64,000 nt of DNA from an uncultured Pseudomonadales bacterium. Its GTDB lineage: Bacteria > Pseudomonadota > Gammaproteobacteria > Pseudomonadales > Azotimanducaceae. Position numbers and translations under genes: made by a program. The first letter of the stretch is position 1; every line of letters begins with the position of its first letter. The stretch spans positions 4,129,154-4,193,153 of the forward strand of contig OY282447.1 in the NCBI GenBank assembly GCA_958296165.1. Reading direction: 5' to 3'. The notes under the pieces are model-generated. The model had not been told where the DNA came from, made no database searches, and was given only the letters and a program-made list of their open reading frames with translations. Positions 24,424 to 34,104 of this stretch are shown here, piece by piece.

Positions 24424-25587
24424 ATGTTTGGCCAGATCGTCGAAATCACTTGGATGAATCTTAAGAACTTGCCTTCAAGGCTCGGCAGCTCGTCGGTGAT
24501 CGTGGTCGGCATCGCCGGGGTAGTAGGCGTGATGGTCGCCATCCTCGCCATGGCGGCCGGCTTCAAAGGCACGTTGGATCGCGGCGGCAAGGCGGATCGC
24601 GCCATTGTGCTGCGCGGCGGCTCAGACAGTGAATTGTCGAGCGCCATCAGCATCGCCGAGATGAACATCATCGCCAGCATGGAGGGCATCGTGCAGGCAA
24701 GCGGCGAGCTGTACGCCGTGGCGGACGTGCCGAAACGGTCCACGGGCACGGACGCCAACCTGATCGTGCGCGGCGTCCTGCAAAGTGCGTTCGCGGTCCA
24801 CGACGACGTGGAGATCGTCGCCGGCCGCAACTTCGAGACCGGCAGAGGCGAAGTGATCGCCGGACGCGGGGCCAGTGCTCAGTTCGCCGGCGTCGACATC
24901 GGCGCGACGGTGAAGTTGCGCGGCAGCGAGTGGACGGTGGTCGGCATTTTCGCCGCTGCCGGTTCAGCCTACGAATCGGAGCTGTGGGTGGATCTGCCAG
25001 TCGCGCAGGCGGCGTTTCGACGCGGCGAAGGCATAAGCTCCATGCGCGTCCGAGTGGACTCCCCGCAACGCATCGATGAACTCGCTGAGCGCATCGAGGG
25101 CGATCCGCGCTTGGATTTGACAATCGAGTCCGAGCACGATTATTTCGCCAACCAATCCGCGTCACTCACTCAAACGATAGAAGCCTTCGGCTACGCGGTG
25201 GCCACTGTCATGGCGATCGGCGCCGTTTTCGCAGCCCTCAATACGATGTACGCGGCGGTGGTCACGCGCACGGTGGAAATCGCCACGCTGCGCGCACTGG
25301 GCTTCGGCGCGACGCCGGTGGTGATCTCGGTGATGATTGAATCCATGGCAATGGCATTGTTCGGTGGTGCGCTCGGCGCGGCGATCTCCTATGTCGTGTT
25401 CAACGGCTACACCGTCTCTACGCTCAACAACATCTCCTTCTCGCAGGTCGCCTTCGACTTCGCGGTAACGCCTGAACTCGTGCGGACGGGCCTCGTCTGG
25501 GCGCTAGCGCTCGGTGCCGTCGGAGGACTGTTTCCCGCCTTGCGCGCAGCCTGGCTGCCGATCACCGCGGCGTTGCGCGGCGAGTAG
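24424..25587 (+). CDS. FtsX-like ABC permease, second subunit
   Basis: Permease of about 387 residues with the same four-helix topology as its neighbour (GSSSVIVVGIAGVVGVMVAI at the N-terminus; ATVMAIGAVFAALNTMYAAV, then VEIATLRALGFGATPVV and two more helices). The periplasmic domain differs strongly from the first permease, suggesting a specialised heterodimer. Its 3' end overlaps the convergent epimerase gene by 26 nt. It is the last gene of the exporter operon. Confidence 0.88.
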   Translation: MFGQIVEITWMNLKNLPSRLGSSSVIVVGIAGVVGVMVAILAMAAGFKGTLDRGGKADRAIVLRGGSDSELSSAISIAEMNIIASMEGIVQASGELYAVADVPKRSTGTDANLIVRGVLQSAFAVHDDVEIVAGRNFETGRGEVIAGRGASAQFAGVDIGATVKLRGSEWTVVGIFAAAGSAYESELWVDLPVAQAAFRRGEGISSMRVRVDSPQRIDELAERIEGDPRLDLTIESEHDYFANQSASLTQTIEAFGYAVATVMAIGAVFAALNTMYAAVVTRTVEIATLRALGFGATPVVISVMIESMAMALFGGALGAAISYVVFNGYTVSTLNNISFSQVAFDFAVTPELVRTGLVWALALGAVGGLFPALRAAWLPITAALRGE

Positions 25588-26461
25588 TCCACCATCGCGT
25601 TGTCTCGTCGAGCGCAGCGTCCTGGGATTGCGGCGCGGCCCAGCCGAGACCTTCGCATAGAGCGCTGCCGTCGAGGCGGAACGGCTCGAAGATGCTCGCG
25701 CCAAGCCCGCGCCGCGCGATGGCAAGAAGAGGAGATGCCAGATGCATGAGTCTGGCGTCGCGCTCCATCTTGACGGCCACGATCCGGCACAGCGTTGCTA
25801 CGTCGACGTCTTCGCCGTCGGTGACGTGCCAGATCCGAACCACGCCGGCCTGCAGTTGTGCGCCGATCGTTGCAAGCGCGTCCACCAAATTGCCCACGCT
25901 GACGAAACTGCGCGGTGCCTCGGCATCGGCGAATGGCAGCGGCAGGCCCAGCGACAGCGCCGCCAGCAGGGTTCGGAAGTTCGCCTTCACGCCCGGCCCG
26001 TACACCAACGGCGGGCGAACGATCGCCAGCGGCAGTTTGCGCCGCCGATAGGCAGCGAGCAGACGTTGCTCCGCCGCTGCCTTGCTCGTCGCATAGGGGC
26101 CGGCTGGCCGGCGCGACGCATGGACAGATAGCGGCCGCTCGCTGCTCTCGCCGAGCACCTTGGCCGTGCTCAGAAAGACGAAGCCCGCAGCGCCGGCTTC
26201 GCTGGCGCGTTGGTAAAGATCGAGGGGCAAGTCGCAGTTGGCAGCCATGAAGGCCGGCGCACCGTGGCTGCGCCGATGCGCGAGCCCGGCGGCATGGAAG
26301 ACGATGTCGCCGGCCCTCGGCAGCGCGGCGCATCCACCCGGCCGCAGCCGTACAGTGGCGACCTGCCAACCCCGCCCGCGCAGATGGCAGACGAGTCTGC
26401 TGCCGATGAAGCCGCTCGCGCCAGTGATCCAAGCACTCCTAGGGCGCTCTATGCTCGTCAC
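25562..26461 (-). CDS. NAD-dependent epimerase/dehydratase (extended SDR)
   Basis: Protein of 299 residues with nucleotide-binding GASGFIGSR, HAAG (VFHAAGLAH), the Ser/Thr region FLSTAKVLG and YxxxK (YATSK), followed by RPPLVYGPGVKANF, the layout of UDP-glucose 4-epimerase relatives acting on nucleotide sugars. The GTG start overlaps the stop of the ComEA-like gene (GTGA), so it is translationally coupled to it. The pairing of a sugar epimerase with a ComEA-like protein also occurs near O-antigen loci in pseudomonads. The precise substrate is unknown. Confidence 0.85.
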   Translation of the reverse strand: MTSIERPRSAWITGASGFIGSRLVCHLRGRGWQVATVRLRPGGCAALPRAGDIVFHAAGLAHRRSHGAPAFMAANCDLPLDLYQRASEAGAAGFVFLSTAKVLGESSERPLSVHASRRPAGPYATSKAAAEQRLLAAYRRRKLPLAIVRPPLVYGPGVKANFRTLLAALSLGLPLPFADAEAPRSFVSVGNLVDALATIGAQLQAGVVRIWHVTDGEDVDVATLCRIVAVKMERDARLMHLASPLLAIARRGLGASIFEPFRLDGSALCEGLGWAAPQSQDAALDETTRWWTTRRATPR

Positions 26462-26805
26462 CGGTCGCCACCCGCCTTGGTTGCGGATTCGCCGGTGCGG
26501 CGAGCGCCGGTGGCGCCATCGGTCTCTGAGATGACGATCCTGTCCGCGTTCTTGTCCACGATGGCAGGGCCGATGCCTTTCACCTTGATTAGATCCGCCG
26601 CCGCATTGAAGCGACCGTTGGCTTCGCGGTAGGCGACGATGGCCTCCGCCTTCTTCAAGCCCACGCCACTGAGGGTGCTGGCGATGGTGGCCGCATCAGC
26701 GGTGTTGACGTTGACGCGCTGTTGTTCGGCGGCAGCTAGGCCGCCTGCCCAACCGAGCAAAAGGAAGGCGGCGGCGATGCGGGTAAAGGTCCGTAGCCAA
26801 GCCAT
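26458..26805 (-). CDS. ComEA-like helix-hairpin-helix DNA-binding protein
   Basis: Small exported protein of 115 residues: a signal peptide (RTFTRIAAAFLLLGWAGGLAAA), then a double helix-hairpin-helix domain (VNVNTADAATIASTLSGVGL, KAEAIVAYREANGRF, LIKVKGIGPAIVDKNADRI) and a disordered tail. The HhH motifs bind double-stranded DNA without sequence preference; homologues hold incoming DNA in the periplasm during natural transformation. ATG 26805 is preceded by AGGAG at optimal distance; the longer frame to 26949 is non-coding. Confidence 0.88.
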   Translation of the reverse strand: MAWLRTFTRIAAAFLLLGWAGGLAAAEQQRVNVNTADAATIASTLSGVGLKKAEAIVAYREANGRFNAAADLIKVKGIGPAIVDKNADRIVISETDGATGARRTGESATKAGGDR

Positions 26806-26990
26806 GGGGCTCTCCTGATTCGTTTGTGGTGGAGGAACCCTACGCTGTTGAAGAACGGGCATCTGTAGGACGATGCCGCCGGCTGTTGTAGGACGCCGCC
26901 ACCGCGTGGTGTGCGCCATCGGCGGCGCCGCTTGTAGGAGATCGCCCATGTTGGCGAGGTTTTGGCCGCATGGGAATAGGACAGCTGCCC

Positions 26991-27290
26991 TCAGACGGCT
27001 TCGTCTTGCTGCTGGTGGGCGATTTCTCGGTCGCGCCTAGCGATCGTACTCCTCAGCCGCCGTTCGTGGAGCTTGCCGCGCACGAAGCCGAGCGAGCACA
27101 GCGCGAAGCCGACCAGGGCGCCGAGCAGAAAGGCTGTGTACAGCCACCAGAACACCGCTAGTTGCGGGGTTTCCTTGCTCAGAAAACGGAGCGTAATCGG
27201 AGTGTGATTGTCGATGCCGAGCACGATGCCGAGCAGGATCAGAACGACTAGGACGACGATGACGAGGGTTGTCCTAATCGGCCCCATCAC
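26991..27290 (-). CDS. lapA: LapA-domain (DUF1049) membrane protein
   Basis: Protein of 99 residues with two membrane helices ([19 protein letters not shown] and [19 protein letters not shown]) separated by [10 protein letters not shown], and a C-terminal charged coiled coil. This is the DUF1049/LapA pattern; LapA works with LapB and FtsH in regulating lipopolysaccharide synthesis in enterobacteria. Its start overlaps the ihfB stop (ATGA), as in other gammaproteobacteria where lapA follows ihfB. No lapB follows here, which is unusual compared with E. coli. Confidence 0.85.
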   Translation of the reverse strand: MMGPIRTTLVIVVLVVLILLGIVLGIDNHTPITLRFLSKETPQLAVFWWLYTAFLLGALVGFALCSLGFVRGKLHERRLRSTIARRDREIAHQQQDEAV

Positions 27291-27619
27291 GACTCGGATG
27301 TCCAGCGTGTCGAGCTTCCGAAGCGCGCCGCACGCAAGCGTTCCGCCTGATTGACACGGTCGCGGAGCTTCTTGCCCGGCTTGAAATGCGGCACATGCTT
27401 GCCGGCCAAGCGTATGGCTTCGCCGGTGCGGGGGTTGCGGCCGATGCGCGGTGCTCGATAGTGCAGCGAGAAGCTGCCGAAGCCGCGCACCTCGACGCGC
27501 TCGCCGCGCTCCAACGTCTCGGCCATGTGCTCCAGTATGGTCTGGACGGCCAATTCGACGTCCTTGGCCGTGAACGCCTGTTGGTCGCTGATCTTGTCGA
27601 CTAGCTCGGACTTCGTCAT
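27287..27619 (-). CDS. ihfB: Integration host factor subunit beta
   Basis: DNA-bending protein of 110 residues: [20 protein letters not shown] at the N-terminus, [40 protein letters not shown] and [12 protein letters not shown]. These are the dimerisation core and beta-ribbon arm (with the intercalating Pro in RNPRTG). It is slightly longer than E. coli IhfB because of a ~15-residue tail. A GAGGG precedes the ATG. An IS5-family element ends 28 nt upstream, separating ihfB from its usual upstream neighbour rpsA, so transcription must now start in or near the IS, or read through it. Confidence 0.95.
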   Translation of the reverse strand: MTKSELVDKISDQQAFTAKDVELAVQTILEHMAETLERGERVEVRGFGSFSLHYRAPRIGRNPRTGEAIRLAGKHVPHFKPGKKLRDRVNQAERLRAARFGSSTRWTSES

Positions 27620-27648
27620 GGCCCTCGCGCTCGCGATTTTGTCGGGCT

Positions 27649-28510
27649 AGGGCGCGTTGACAATTATGCCAGCGCGAGCCAGATGGCGGCGACGCGGATC
27701 ATCGCCGCGTAGCTCGACTCGGTCTGGTCGTAGCGCGTGGCGATGCGGCGGAAGTGCTTGATTCGGCAGAAGAAGTTCTCCACATGGTGCCGCCGCCGGT
27801 ACTTCTCCATGTCGCAGTCGATGGCCGCCTTGCGGTTCGACTTCGGCGGCACCACCGCCTCCGCACCGCGCGCCGCCAGCAGCGCCCTCAGACCGTCGCC
27901 GTCGAAGCCCCGGTCCGCCAGCAGCGCCCCGAACGACAGACCCGACAGCAGGCCCGCCGCCGCCAGCGACTCGTGGCGCTGGCCCGCCAGCAGCGCGAAC
28001 CGCGACAGTCTCCCGACGGCGTCCACCAGCGCCACCATCTTCGTCGTCAGGCCGCCGCGCGAATGACCCGACGTCTCGGCGCCCCCTTTTTCCCCGTCGC
28101 ATGCTGATGCACGCGCACGTTCGTGCCGTCGACCTGCACTTCACCGAAGTCCAGATCCGACGACAACTCCTTGAATATGCGATCGAAAACGCCCTTCTTC
28201 GTCCAGCGCCGAAAACGCACGAACACCGTGTTCCACTTGCCGTACCGCGACGGCAGATCGCGCCACGGCGCACCCGTCCGCCCTATCCACAGCACCCCTT
28301 CCACGAAGCGCCTGTTGTCCTCGCCCGTGCGGCCTCGATCCCCTTCCCTGCCCGCGCACAACGGCTCGATCCGAGCCCATTGCGCATCGCTCAACATCCA
28401 ACGGCCAGCCCGCATCCCCATCTCCCGCCTCCTTGCGTCTTCGTCCACCCCTCCGTGGGCGCGGCTCCTTGGATTCCGCCACTTTCAACCCAAAATGTCA
28501 ACGCGCCCTA
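27649..28510 (-). mobile_element. IS5-family element between rpsA and ihfB
   Basis: The perfect inverted repeats GGGCGCGTTGACA (from 27650) and TGTCAACGCGCCC (to 28508) are flanked by CTAG on both sides, consistent with a TA or CTAG target duplication. It is about 860 bp and contains one transposase in two overlapping frames. Its size and two-frame structure fit the IS427-like group of IS5. All parts look intact, so it may be recently active. A second element with almost the same repeat ends lies at 39898-40723. Confidence 0.88.
27664..28448 (-). CDS. IS5-family transposase, two frames joined by slippage
   Basis: The first frame (from 28448 to about 28080) carries the N-terminal part: LSDAQWARIEPL, WIGRTGAPWRDLPSRYGKWN, and VQVDGTNVRVHQHATGKKG with the first catalytic Asp. 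The second frame (to 27664) carries MVALVDAVGRLSRF, LLADRGFDGDGLRALL (second Asp), VVPPKSNRKAAID and HHVENFFCRIKHFRRIATRY (Glu). The frames meet at a GGGGAAAAAGGGGG run near 28085-28098, a typical slippage site for this group. Translation by programmed frameshifting would give a complete DDE transposase. Confidence 0.85.
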
Positions 28511-28536
28511 GCTTGACCTTGCGATGCCGCTAGCGC

Positions 28537-30351
28537 CTATGAGCCCTTGCGTTTCATCTGCTCCTTGATGAGATCGCCCACGGTCGTGGGGCCGGGGCGG
28601 ACGCTCTCCTGGCGCCGGTACTCCCGGTGCGCCTGCTTCTCGTCGTCCTTCTCGCGTGCCTTGATGGACAGATTGATCACGCGGTTGCGCCGGTCGATGC
28701 CAATGATCTTGGCGTTCACGTCGCTGCCCATGGACAAAGCGGTGCGCACATCCTCGACGCGACCTACGTCTATCTCAGATGCTTTGAGGCGGCCTTCCAC
28801 TTCCGCTGCCAAGCGTACGACGGCTTCCTTTGCATCCACCGAGATCACTTCGCCGTCGACGATGCTGTTGCGCGGGTTCTGTTCGATGTAGTCCGTAAAG
28901 GGATCCTGATCGAGCTGCTTGATGCCGAGCGAGATGCGTTCGCGCGCCGGGTCGATTGACAGGATCACGGTGTCGATCTCTTCGCCCTTGCTGTAGCGGC
29001 GCACCGCCGTTTCGCCGGGTTCGTTCCAGGAGATGTCGGACAGATACACGAGGCCGTCGATGCTGCCCGACAGGCCGACGAAAATGCCGAAATCCGTGAT
29101 CGACTTGATGCGGCCGCTCACGGTGTTGCCATCGGCATGGCTGGCGGCGAACTCATCCCACGGATTCGGCCGGCACTGTTTGATGCCAAGCGAGATGCGG
29201 CGCCGGTCCTCGTCGATGTCGAGCACCATCACCTCTACCTTGTCGCCCACCGACACCACCTTGGTGGGATGGATGTTCTTGTTGGTCCAATCCATTTCGG
29301 AGACGTGAACCAAGCCTTCCACGCCTTCCTCGATCTCTGCGAAGCAGCCGTACTCGGTGAGATTGGTGACGGTTGCCCAAACGCGAGTGCCGTCGCCATA
29401 GCGTTCAGTGATGTGCTCCCAAGGATCGTCGCCGAGCTGTTTCATGCCCAGCGAAACACGATTCTTTTCGCGGTCGAAGCGGAGGATCTTCACTTGCACT
29501 TCGTCGCCGACATTGACCATCTCGCTCGGATGGCGCACTCGCCGCCAAGCCATGTCGGTGATGTGCAGCAGCCCGTCGACGCCGCCCAAATCCACGAAGG
29601 CGCCGTAGTCGGTGAGGTTCTTGACGATGCCCTTGACTTCCTGGCCTTCCTCTAGCGACCTCAGCAGTTCTTCGCGTTCAGCGCTGTGCTCCTCTTCTAG
29701 CACGGCGCGCCGAGAGACAACCACGTTGTTGCGGCGCTGGTCGAGTTTGATGACCTTGAAGTCCAAGCGGTGGCCTTCGAGATGGGTGGTCTCCCGCAGC
29801 GGGCGAATGTCGACGAGGGAACCGGGCAGAAAGGCGCGGATGTCGTCGATGTCCACCGTGAAGCCGCCCTTGACCTTGCCGTTCAACACCCCCTTGACCA
29901 CTTCGTTGTGCTCGAACGCATATTCGAGCATCTGCCAGGACTCGGCCCGGCGAGCCTTCTCGCGGGATAGCCGCGTTTCGCCCCAGCCGTCGTCTACGGT
30001 TTCCATGGCGACCTTGACCTGATCGCCCACTTCCAAACCGAACTCGCCGTTCTCGTTGACGAACTGGCTGCGCGGGATCACGCCCTCGGACTTGAGCCCG
30101 GCGTAGACGACGACGTGATCCTTGTCGATGTCGACGATGGTGCCGGTGACGATGGCGCCGGGTTCCATGACCAGCGACTCCACGCTGGCCTCGAACAACG
30201 TCGCGAAGCTGTCGAGCTGGGCCTCGCCTATGTTCTCCGACTGCTCTGCCAAGGTTGCTTCTAGCGCATCTTCAAGGGCGCTGTCGGTTGCGGCGTTTTC
30301 GAGATTCTCTGCCATGTTTTCCCGTAGGTTGTTTGTTTCTGCCACCTTCAT
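28537..30351 (-). CDS. rpsA: 30S ribosomal protein S1
   Basis: Protein of 604 residues with six S1 (OB-fold) RNA-binding repeats, for example [70 protein letters not shown] and [20 protein letters not shown]. It binds mRNA at the platform of the 30S subunit. ATG 30351 overlaps the cmk stop (ATGA), which supports this start; ATG 30315 ([12 protein letters not shown]) is the alternative. The N-terminal ~45 residues are an acidic extension relative to E. coli S1. The gene belongs to the gyrA-serC-pheA-hisC-tyrA-cmk chain. Confidence 0.95.
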   Translation of the reverse strand: MKVAETNNLRENMAENLENAATDSALEDALEATLAEQSENIGEAQLDSFATLFEASVESLVMEPGAIVTGTIVDIDKDHVVVYAGLKSEGVIPRSQFVNENGEFGLEVGDQVKVAMETVDDGWGETRLSREKARRAESWQMLEYAFEHNEVVKGVLNGKVKGGFTVDIDDIRAFLPGSLVDIRPLRETTHLEGHRLDFKVIKLDQRRNNVVVSRRAVLEEEHSAEREELLRSLEEGQEVKGIVKNLTDYGAFVDLGGVDGLLHITDMAWRRVRHPSEMVNVGDEVQVKILRFDREKNRVSLGMKQLGDDPWEHITERYGDGTRVWATVTNLTEYGCFAEIEEGVEGLVHVSEMDWTNKNIHPTKVVSVGDKVEVMVLDIDEDRRRISLGIKQCRPNPWDEFAASHADGNTVSGRIKSITDFGIFVGLSGSIDGLVYLSDISWNEPGETAVRRYSKGEEIDTVILSIDPARERISLGIKQLDQDPFTDYIEQNPRNSIVDGEVISVDAKEAVVRLAAEVEGRLKASEIDVGRVEDVRTALSMGSDVNAKIIGIDRRNRVINLSIKAREKDDEKQAHREYRRQESVRPGPTTVGDLIKEQMKRKGS

Positions 30352-31022
30352 GGACGGCCTATTCCTCTCTCTCTGGCTAGCGCCAGCACCGCTTCGGCGA
30401 CAGCGTCAATCGACATCGCGGTGGAGTCGATCGTCGTTGCGTCCGGCGCCGGCGCAAGGGGCGATGCGGCCCGGCTGCGGTCGCGCCGATCGCGTTCTTC
30501 GATGGCCTTCGAGAGCGCCCGTAAACTAACACCGGGCTGAACATCCTTCAACTGCCGGTAGCGGCGCCGTGCTCTCTCCTGTGCGCCGGCGGTAAGGAAT
30601 ACCTTGAGGCGTGCGTCCGGGAACACCACCGTGCCCATGTCGCGGCCGTCCGCCACCAAGCCGGGCGGCTTGCGAAAACTGCGTTGCATGTCGAAAAGGG
30701 CGGCTCGCACGGCCGGCAAAGCCGACACCTTGGAGGCCGCGGAGTCGATTTCCGGCTCGCGCACGGCCAGCGTCTCGTCTGCGCCATCTACCGTCACCGT
30801 GCCGGGCTGCAAAGAAATGTCCAGGGTGCGGGCGATTGCTGCGACTCTGTCGCCTTGCGCCAAGTCTGCACGTCGACGCAGCGCAGCCAAGGCGACGACA
30901 CGGTAGACCACGCCGCTGTCGAGCAGGTGCCAGCCCAAGTGCCTTGCCACCAAAGCGGCAGTGCCGCCCTTGCCGGCGCCGGCCGGGCCGTCTATGGCGA
31001 TCACAGGCGCTGGTGCGCTCAT
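30348..31022 (-). CDS. cmk: Cytidylate kinase
   Basis: Protein of 224 residues that phosphorylates CMP and dCMP. Visible motifs are the P-loop [10 protein letters not shown], the CMP-binding region [26 protein letters not shown] and the lid with Arg residues [10 protein letters not shown], then [15 protein letters not shown]. The start at ATG 31022 overlaps the tyrA stop (ATGA), and the stop overlaps the rpsA start. The length is normal for the family. Confidence 0.95.
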   Translation of the reverse strand: MSAPAPVIAIDGPAGAGKGGTAALVARHLGWHLLDSGVVYRVVALAALRRRADLAQGDRVAAIARTLDISLQPGTVTVDGADETLAVREPEIDSAASKVSALPAVRAALFDMQRSFRKPPGLVADGRDMGTVVFPDARLKVFLTAGAQERARRRYRQLKDVQPGVSLRALSKAIEERDRRDRSRAASPLAPAPDATTIDSTAMSIDAVAEAVLALARERGIGRP

Positions 31023-31870
31023 GGCTCGGTTGCGTCTAGCGCCCGCTTGACCGTTGCTGCGGCCTCGATCCGCCGCCGTAGCGTGGCGCTGTCTTGTTCT
31101 GCCGCAAAGCCATGCAAGGCGTCGACGAGCTGATCGAGGTAGTGCTTTACGCACGGCGCGTTGCTGTGCAGGATGTCCGCCCAGACCTCGGCATCGGCCG
31201 CCGCGATGCGGGTGAAATCGCGAAATCCGCCGCCAGCGCCGCGCAGGGATTCCGCGCCGCTCGCCACCTCCATGAAGGCGAAGGCCACCAAGTGCGGCAA
31301 GTGGCTGAGCAACGCCAACCTGCTGTCGTGGGCGGCCGGGCTTTCCACCACCACCTCTGCGCCGACCGCCTGCCAATAGCCGCGCACTGTGGCGATGGCG
31401 TCGGCGTTGGTGGTCGGCACGGGAGTCAATGCCACGGCATGGCCGCGAAACAGGTCGGCGTCCGCTGCCTCCGGCCCGGCGCGTTCCGAACCGGCAATGG
31501 GATGGCAGGGCACGAAGTTGGCGGGCGCGGGTGCGAGCGCGTCGACGATCGGCTGCTTGACGCTGCCGACATCGAACACCAGCGGGGCCTGTGCGGCGGC
31601 TTCGCGCACGCAAGCGGCGATGCTGCCGACCGGCACTGCGACGCAGACCGCTGCGCAGTCGGCGGCGATGGATTCTGCAACCGCATCGACGATGCCAAGG
31701 TCGAGCGCGCGTTGCAGAGCTTGCTCGTTTCGATCCATGCCGACGACGCGATCGAAGATGCCGTTGCTCTTGGCCGCCAAGGCGAATGAACCGCCGATCA
31801 GCCCGGTGCCGATCAGCAGCAGCGACTTGCTCGTGTGCTGACCGCCGGTGCGCAGAGTCGCACCGGTCAA
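31019..31870 (-). CDS. tyrA: Prephenate dehydrogenase
   Basis: Monofunctional enzyme of 283 residues converting prephenate to 4-hydroxyphenylpyruvate for tyrosine synthesis. NAD-binding LLIGTGLIGGSFAL, DVGSVKQPI, the active-site HPIAGSERAG (His and the following Ser/Glu), and LSHLPHLVAFAFM are all present. In Pseudomonas this position holds a TyrA-AroA fusion; here the AroA (EPSP synthase) half is absent and tyrA runs straight into cmk. A 3-nt gap separates it from hisC. Confidence 0.92.
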   Translation of the reverse strand: MTGATLRTGGQHTSKSLLLIGTGLIGGSFALAAKSNGIFDRVVGMDRNEQALQRALDLGIVDAVAESIAADCAAVCVAVPVGSIAACVREAAAQAPLVFDVGSVKQPIVDALAPAPANFVPCHPIAGSERAGPEAADADLFRGHAVALTPVPTTNADAIATVRGYWQAVGAEVVVESPAAHDSRLALLSHLPHLVAFAFMEVASGAESLRGAGGGFRDFTRIAAADAEVWADILHSNAPCVKHYLDQLVDALHGFAAEQDSATLRRRIEAAATVKRALDATEP

Positions 31871-31873
31871 CGT

Positions 31874-32992
31874 CTAACGCTCGCTTGCATCGGCCTCAAG
31901 CGCCTTGGCCAAAGCGCCGAGGAAGCGGTCGTTCTCGTGCGGCAGGCCGACGGTGACGCGTAGATGATTCGGCATTCCGTAGTTCGCCACGGGCCGCACG
32001 ATCACGCCCTCGTTCAGCATCGCCTCATAGACGTCGGCAGCGTCGCGGCCGGCGCCGACGTGGAACGTAACGAAGTTGCCCACCGATGGAATCCATTGCA
32101 GGCCCAAACGCCGGAGCCCGCTTTCGATCCGCGCCATGCCGGCGGCGTTCAGCTCGCGGCTGGTGCGGACGAAATCCACATCGGCAAGTGCCGCTTCCGC
32201 GGCGGCGAGCGCTAGGCTGTTGCCGTTGAAAGGCTGGCGCACGCGATTCATCAGATCCGCGAACGCTGGCGAGCTGACGGCGTAGCCCATGCGCAGCGCC
32301 GCCAAGCCGTAGATCTTGGAGAACGTGCGGGTGACGATCAGGTTCGGAAATTGCTTCTGGAGCGCAACGCCGTTCGGGTATTCGCGGCGCTGGACGTACT
32401 CCGCATACGCTTCGTCGAGCACCACCCACACGTTCTGCGGCACCCGCTCCAGAAAAGCGCTGAGGTGGTCGGAATCCACCCATGTGCCGGTGGGATTGTT
32501 GGGATTGGCTATGTAGACGATGCGCGTGTCGGCATCGACGGCGGCGGCCAGAGCGCCTAGGTCGGTGCCCCAATCGCGCGACGGGACGGATATCAACTCT
32601 CCGCCGGCAGACTTGATGGCCAACGGGTAGACCACGAAGCAGTATTCGTCGACCACGCCGCGCGTGCCGGGCGACACGGCGACACGGGCCGCCAAATCCA
32701 GCACGTCGTTGGAGCCGTTGCCGAGCGTGATTTGCTCCGGGCGTACGTCGAGGTGTTCCGCCAAGGCGCTCTTGAGCCTGAAGCCGTTGCCGTCTGGGTA
32801 GCGGGAGACGTCGTTCATCGCAGCGCTCAGCGCTTTGCGCACGCGCCGGCCTGGGCCGCGCGGATTTTCGTTGCTGGCGAGCTTTACCGCGTCCTTGATG
32901 CCGCGCTCGCGCGCGAGTTCCTCAACGGGCTTGCCCGGCTGATAGGCGCTTAACGCCGCGACCGGCGCATTGACGTTGGCGGGCGTGGTCAT
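31874..32992 (-). CDS. hisC: Histidinol-phosphate aminotransferase
   Basis: PLP aminotransferase (fold type I) of 372 residues. Key regions: KLASNENPRGPGRR (substrate loop), YPDGNGFRLKSAL, LGNGSNDVLDLAARV, IANPNNPTGTWV, VVLDEAYAEY and the PLP-lysine region TRTFSKIYGLAALRMGY. It sits between pheA and tyrA, as HisC2 does in pseudomonads, where it also serves as an aromatic aminotransferase. The start ATG 32992 overlaps the pheA stop by 4 nt; the open frame further upstream is read-through. Confidence 0.92.
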   Translation of the reverse strand: MTTPANVNAPVAALSAYQPGKPVEELARERGIKDAVKLASNENPRGPGRRVRKALSAAMNDVSRYPDGNGFRLKSALAEHLDVRPEQITLGNGSNDVLDLAARVAVSPGTRGVVDEYCFVVYPLAIKSAGGELISVPSRDWGTDLGALAAAVDADTRIVYIANPNNPTGTWVDSDHLSAFLERVPQNVWVVLDEAYAEYVQRREYPNGVALQKQFPNLIVTRTFSKIYGLAALRMGYAVSSPAFADLMNRVRQPFNGNSLALAAAEAALADVDFVRTSRELNAAGMARIESGLRRLGLQWIPSVGNFVTFHVGAGRDAADVYEAMLNEGVIVRPVANYGMPNHLRVTVGLPHENDRFLGALAKALEADASER

Positions 32993-34104
32993 GCGGTGGC
33001 GCGCGGGTAGGAGCCTAGATTCTTGACGTCGATGGCGGCCTCGCGCAGCTCGTCGAGCAGTTTGGCGATTGCCGGCTCGCTGCGGTGGCCTTCGAAATCG
33101 ATGAAGAAGACGTAGCTCCACGACGACACCTTCGAGGGCCGCGACTCGATGCGCGACAGACTGATGCCGTGCCGGTGGAACGGCTCCAGCACCTTATAGA
33201 GGGCGCCCGGCTCGTTGCGAGTGGACACCATGATCGATGTACGGTCGCGCCCGCTCGGCTCCACGGCTTGGTCGCCGATGACGAAGAAGCGCGTCTTGTT
33301 GTCCGGCTGATCCTCTATGTTGGCGTGGAGGACATAGAGACCGTAGCGGTCCGCCGCGGTTTCGCCGGCGATGGCCGCCACGTCTACACGTTCGGCAGCG
33401 ATGCTCGCGGCTTCGGCGTTGCTCGCCACAGGGCGCCTTGGGAGCGTGGCGTAGTGTCCGTCCAGCCAACGTCGACACTGCGCCAAGGATTGTTCGTGGG
33501 AGCATATCTCCCGTAACTCTGCGACTTCGGCATCGCGGTTGACGAGGAACGCATGGTGGATGGGCAGCTCCACTTCGGCGCAGATGCCCAACTTGGAGCC
33601 CATGAAGCAGTCGAGCGTGTGATTTACCATGCCTTCGGTGCTGTTCTCTACCGCCACCACGCCGTAGTGGGCTGCGCCGGATTCCACCTCCCGGAACACC
33701 TCCGGCACCGAGGAGAGCGTGCGCATCTTTGCGAAGTGTCCGAACTGCTTGATGGCCGCGGCTTCCGTGTAGGTGCCGGTTGGGCCTAGGCAGGCGATGG
33801 TGAGCGGCTGTTCGAGGGACAGGCAGCAGGAGATGATCTCGCGGAACAGCCGTTCGACGTGAGCATCCGGCAACGGGCCTTTGTTGTCGGCGAGCAGACG
33901 GGAGATGACTTGCGCTTCGCGCTCTGGGCGGTAGTAGACCGGCGATCCGCCGCTGTCGGTATGCGCCTTGATGCGGGCCACCTCTTGGGCGCATGCCGCG
34001 CGCTGGTTCAAGAGCGTGCGCAACTGGCGGTCTATGGCATCGATGCGCTCGCGCACATCTGCCAACGACGTTCTTTCTGCGCTCACGGCTGTTTCTGCGC
34101 TCAT
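32989..34104 (-). CDS. pheA: Bifunctional chorismate mutase/prephenate dehydratase
   Basis: Protein of 371 residues. An N-terminal AroQ chorismate mutase helix domain (RERIDAIDRQLRTLLNQRAA, YYRPEREAQVI) is followed by prephenate dehydratase (IACLGPTGTYTEAAAIKQFG, VVAVENSTEGMVNHTLDCFM, the TR-F motif NKTRFFVIGD) and a C-terminal ACT domain (GALYKVLEPFHRHGISLSRI, ESRPSK) for feedback inhibition by phenylalanine. The start overlaps the serC stop. It commits chorismate to phenylalanine synthesis. Confidence 0.95.
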   Translation of the reverse strand: MSAETAVSAERTSLADVRERIDAIDRQLRTLLNQRAACAQEVARIKAHTDSGGSPVYYRPEREAQVISRLLADNKGPLPDAHVERLFREIISCCLSLEQPLTIACLGPTGTYTEAAAIKQFGHFAKMRTLSSVPEVFREVESGAAHYGVVAVENSTEGMVNHTLDCFMGSKLGICAEVELPIHHAFLVNRDAEVAELREICSHEQSLAQCRRWLDGHYATLPRRPVASNAEAASIAAERVDVAAIAGETAADRYGLYVLHANIEDQPDNKTRFFVIGDQAVEPSGRDRTSIMVSTRNEPGALYKVLEPFHRHGISLSRIESRPSKVSSWSYVFFIDFEGHRSEPAIAKLLDELREAAIDVKNLGSYPRATA

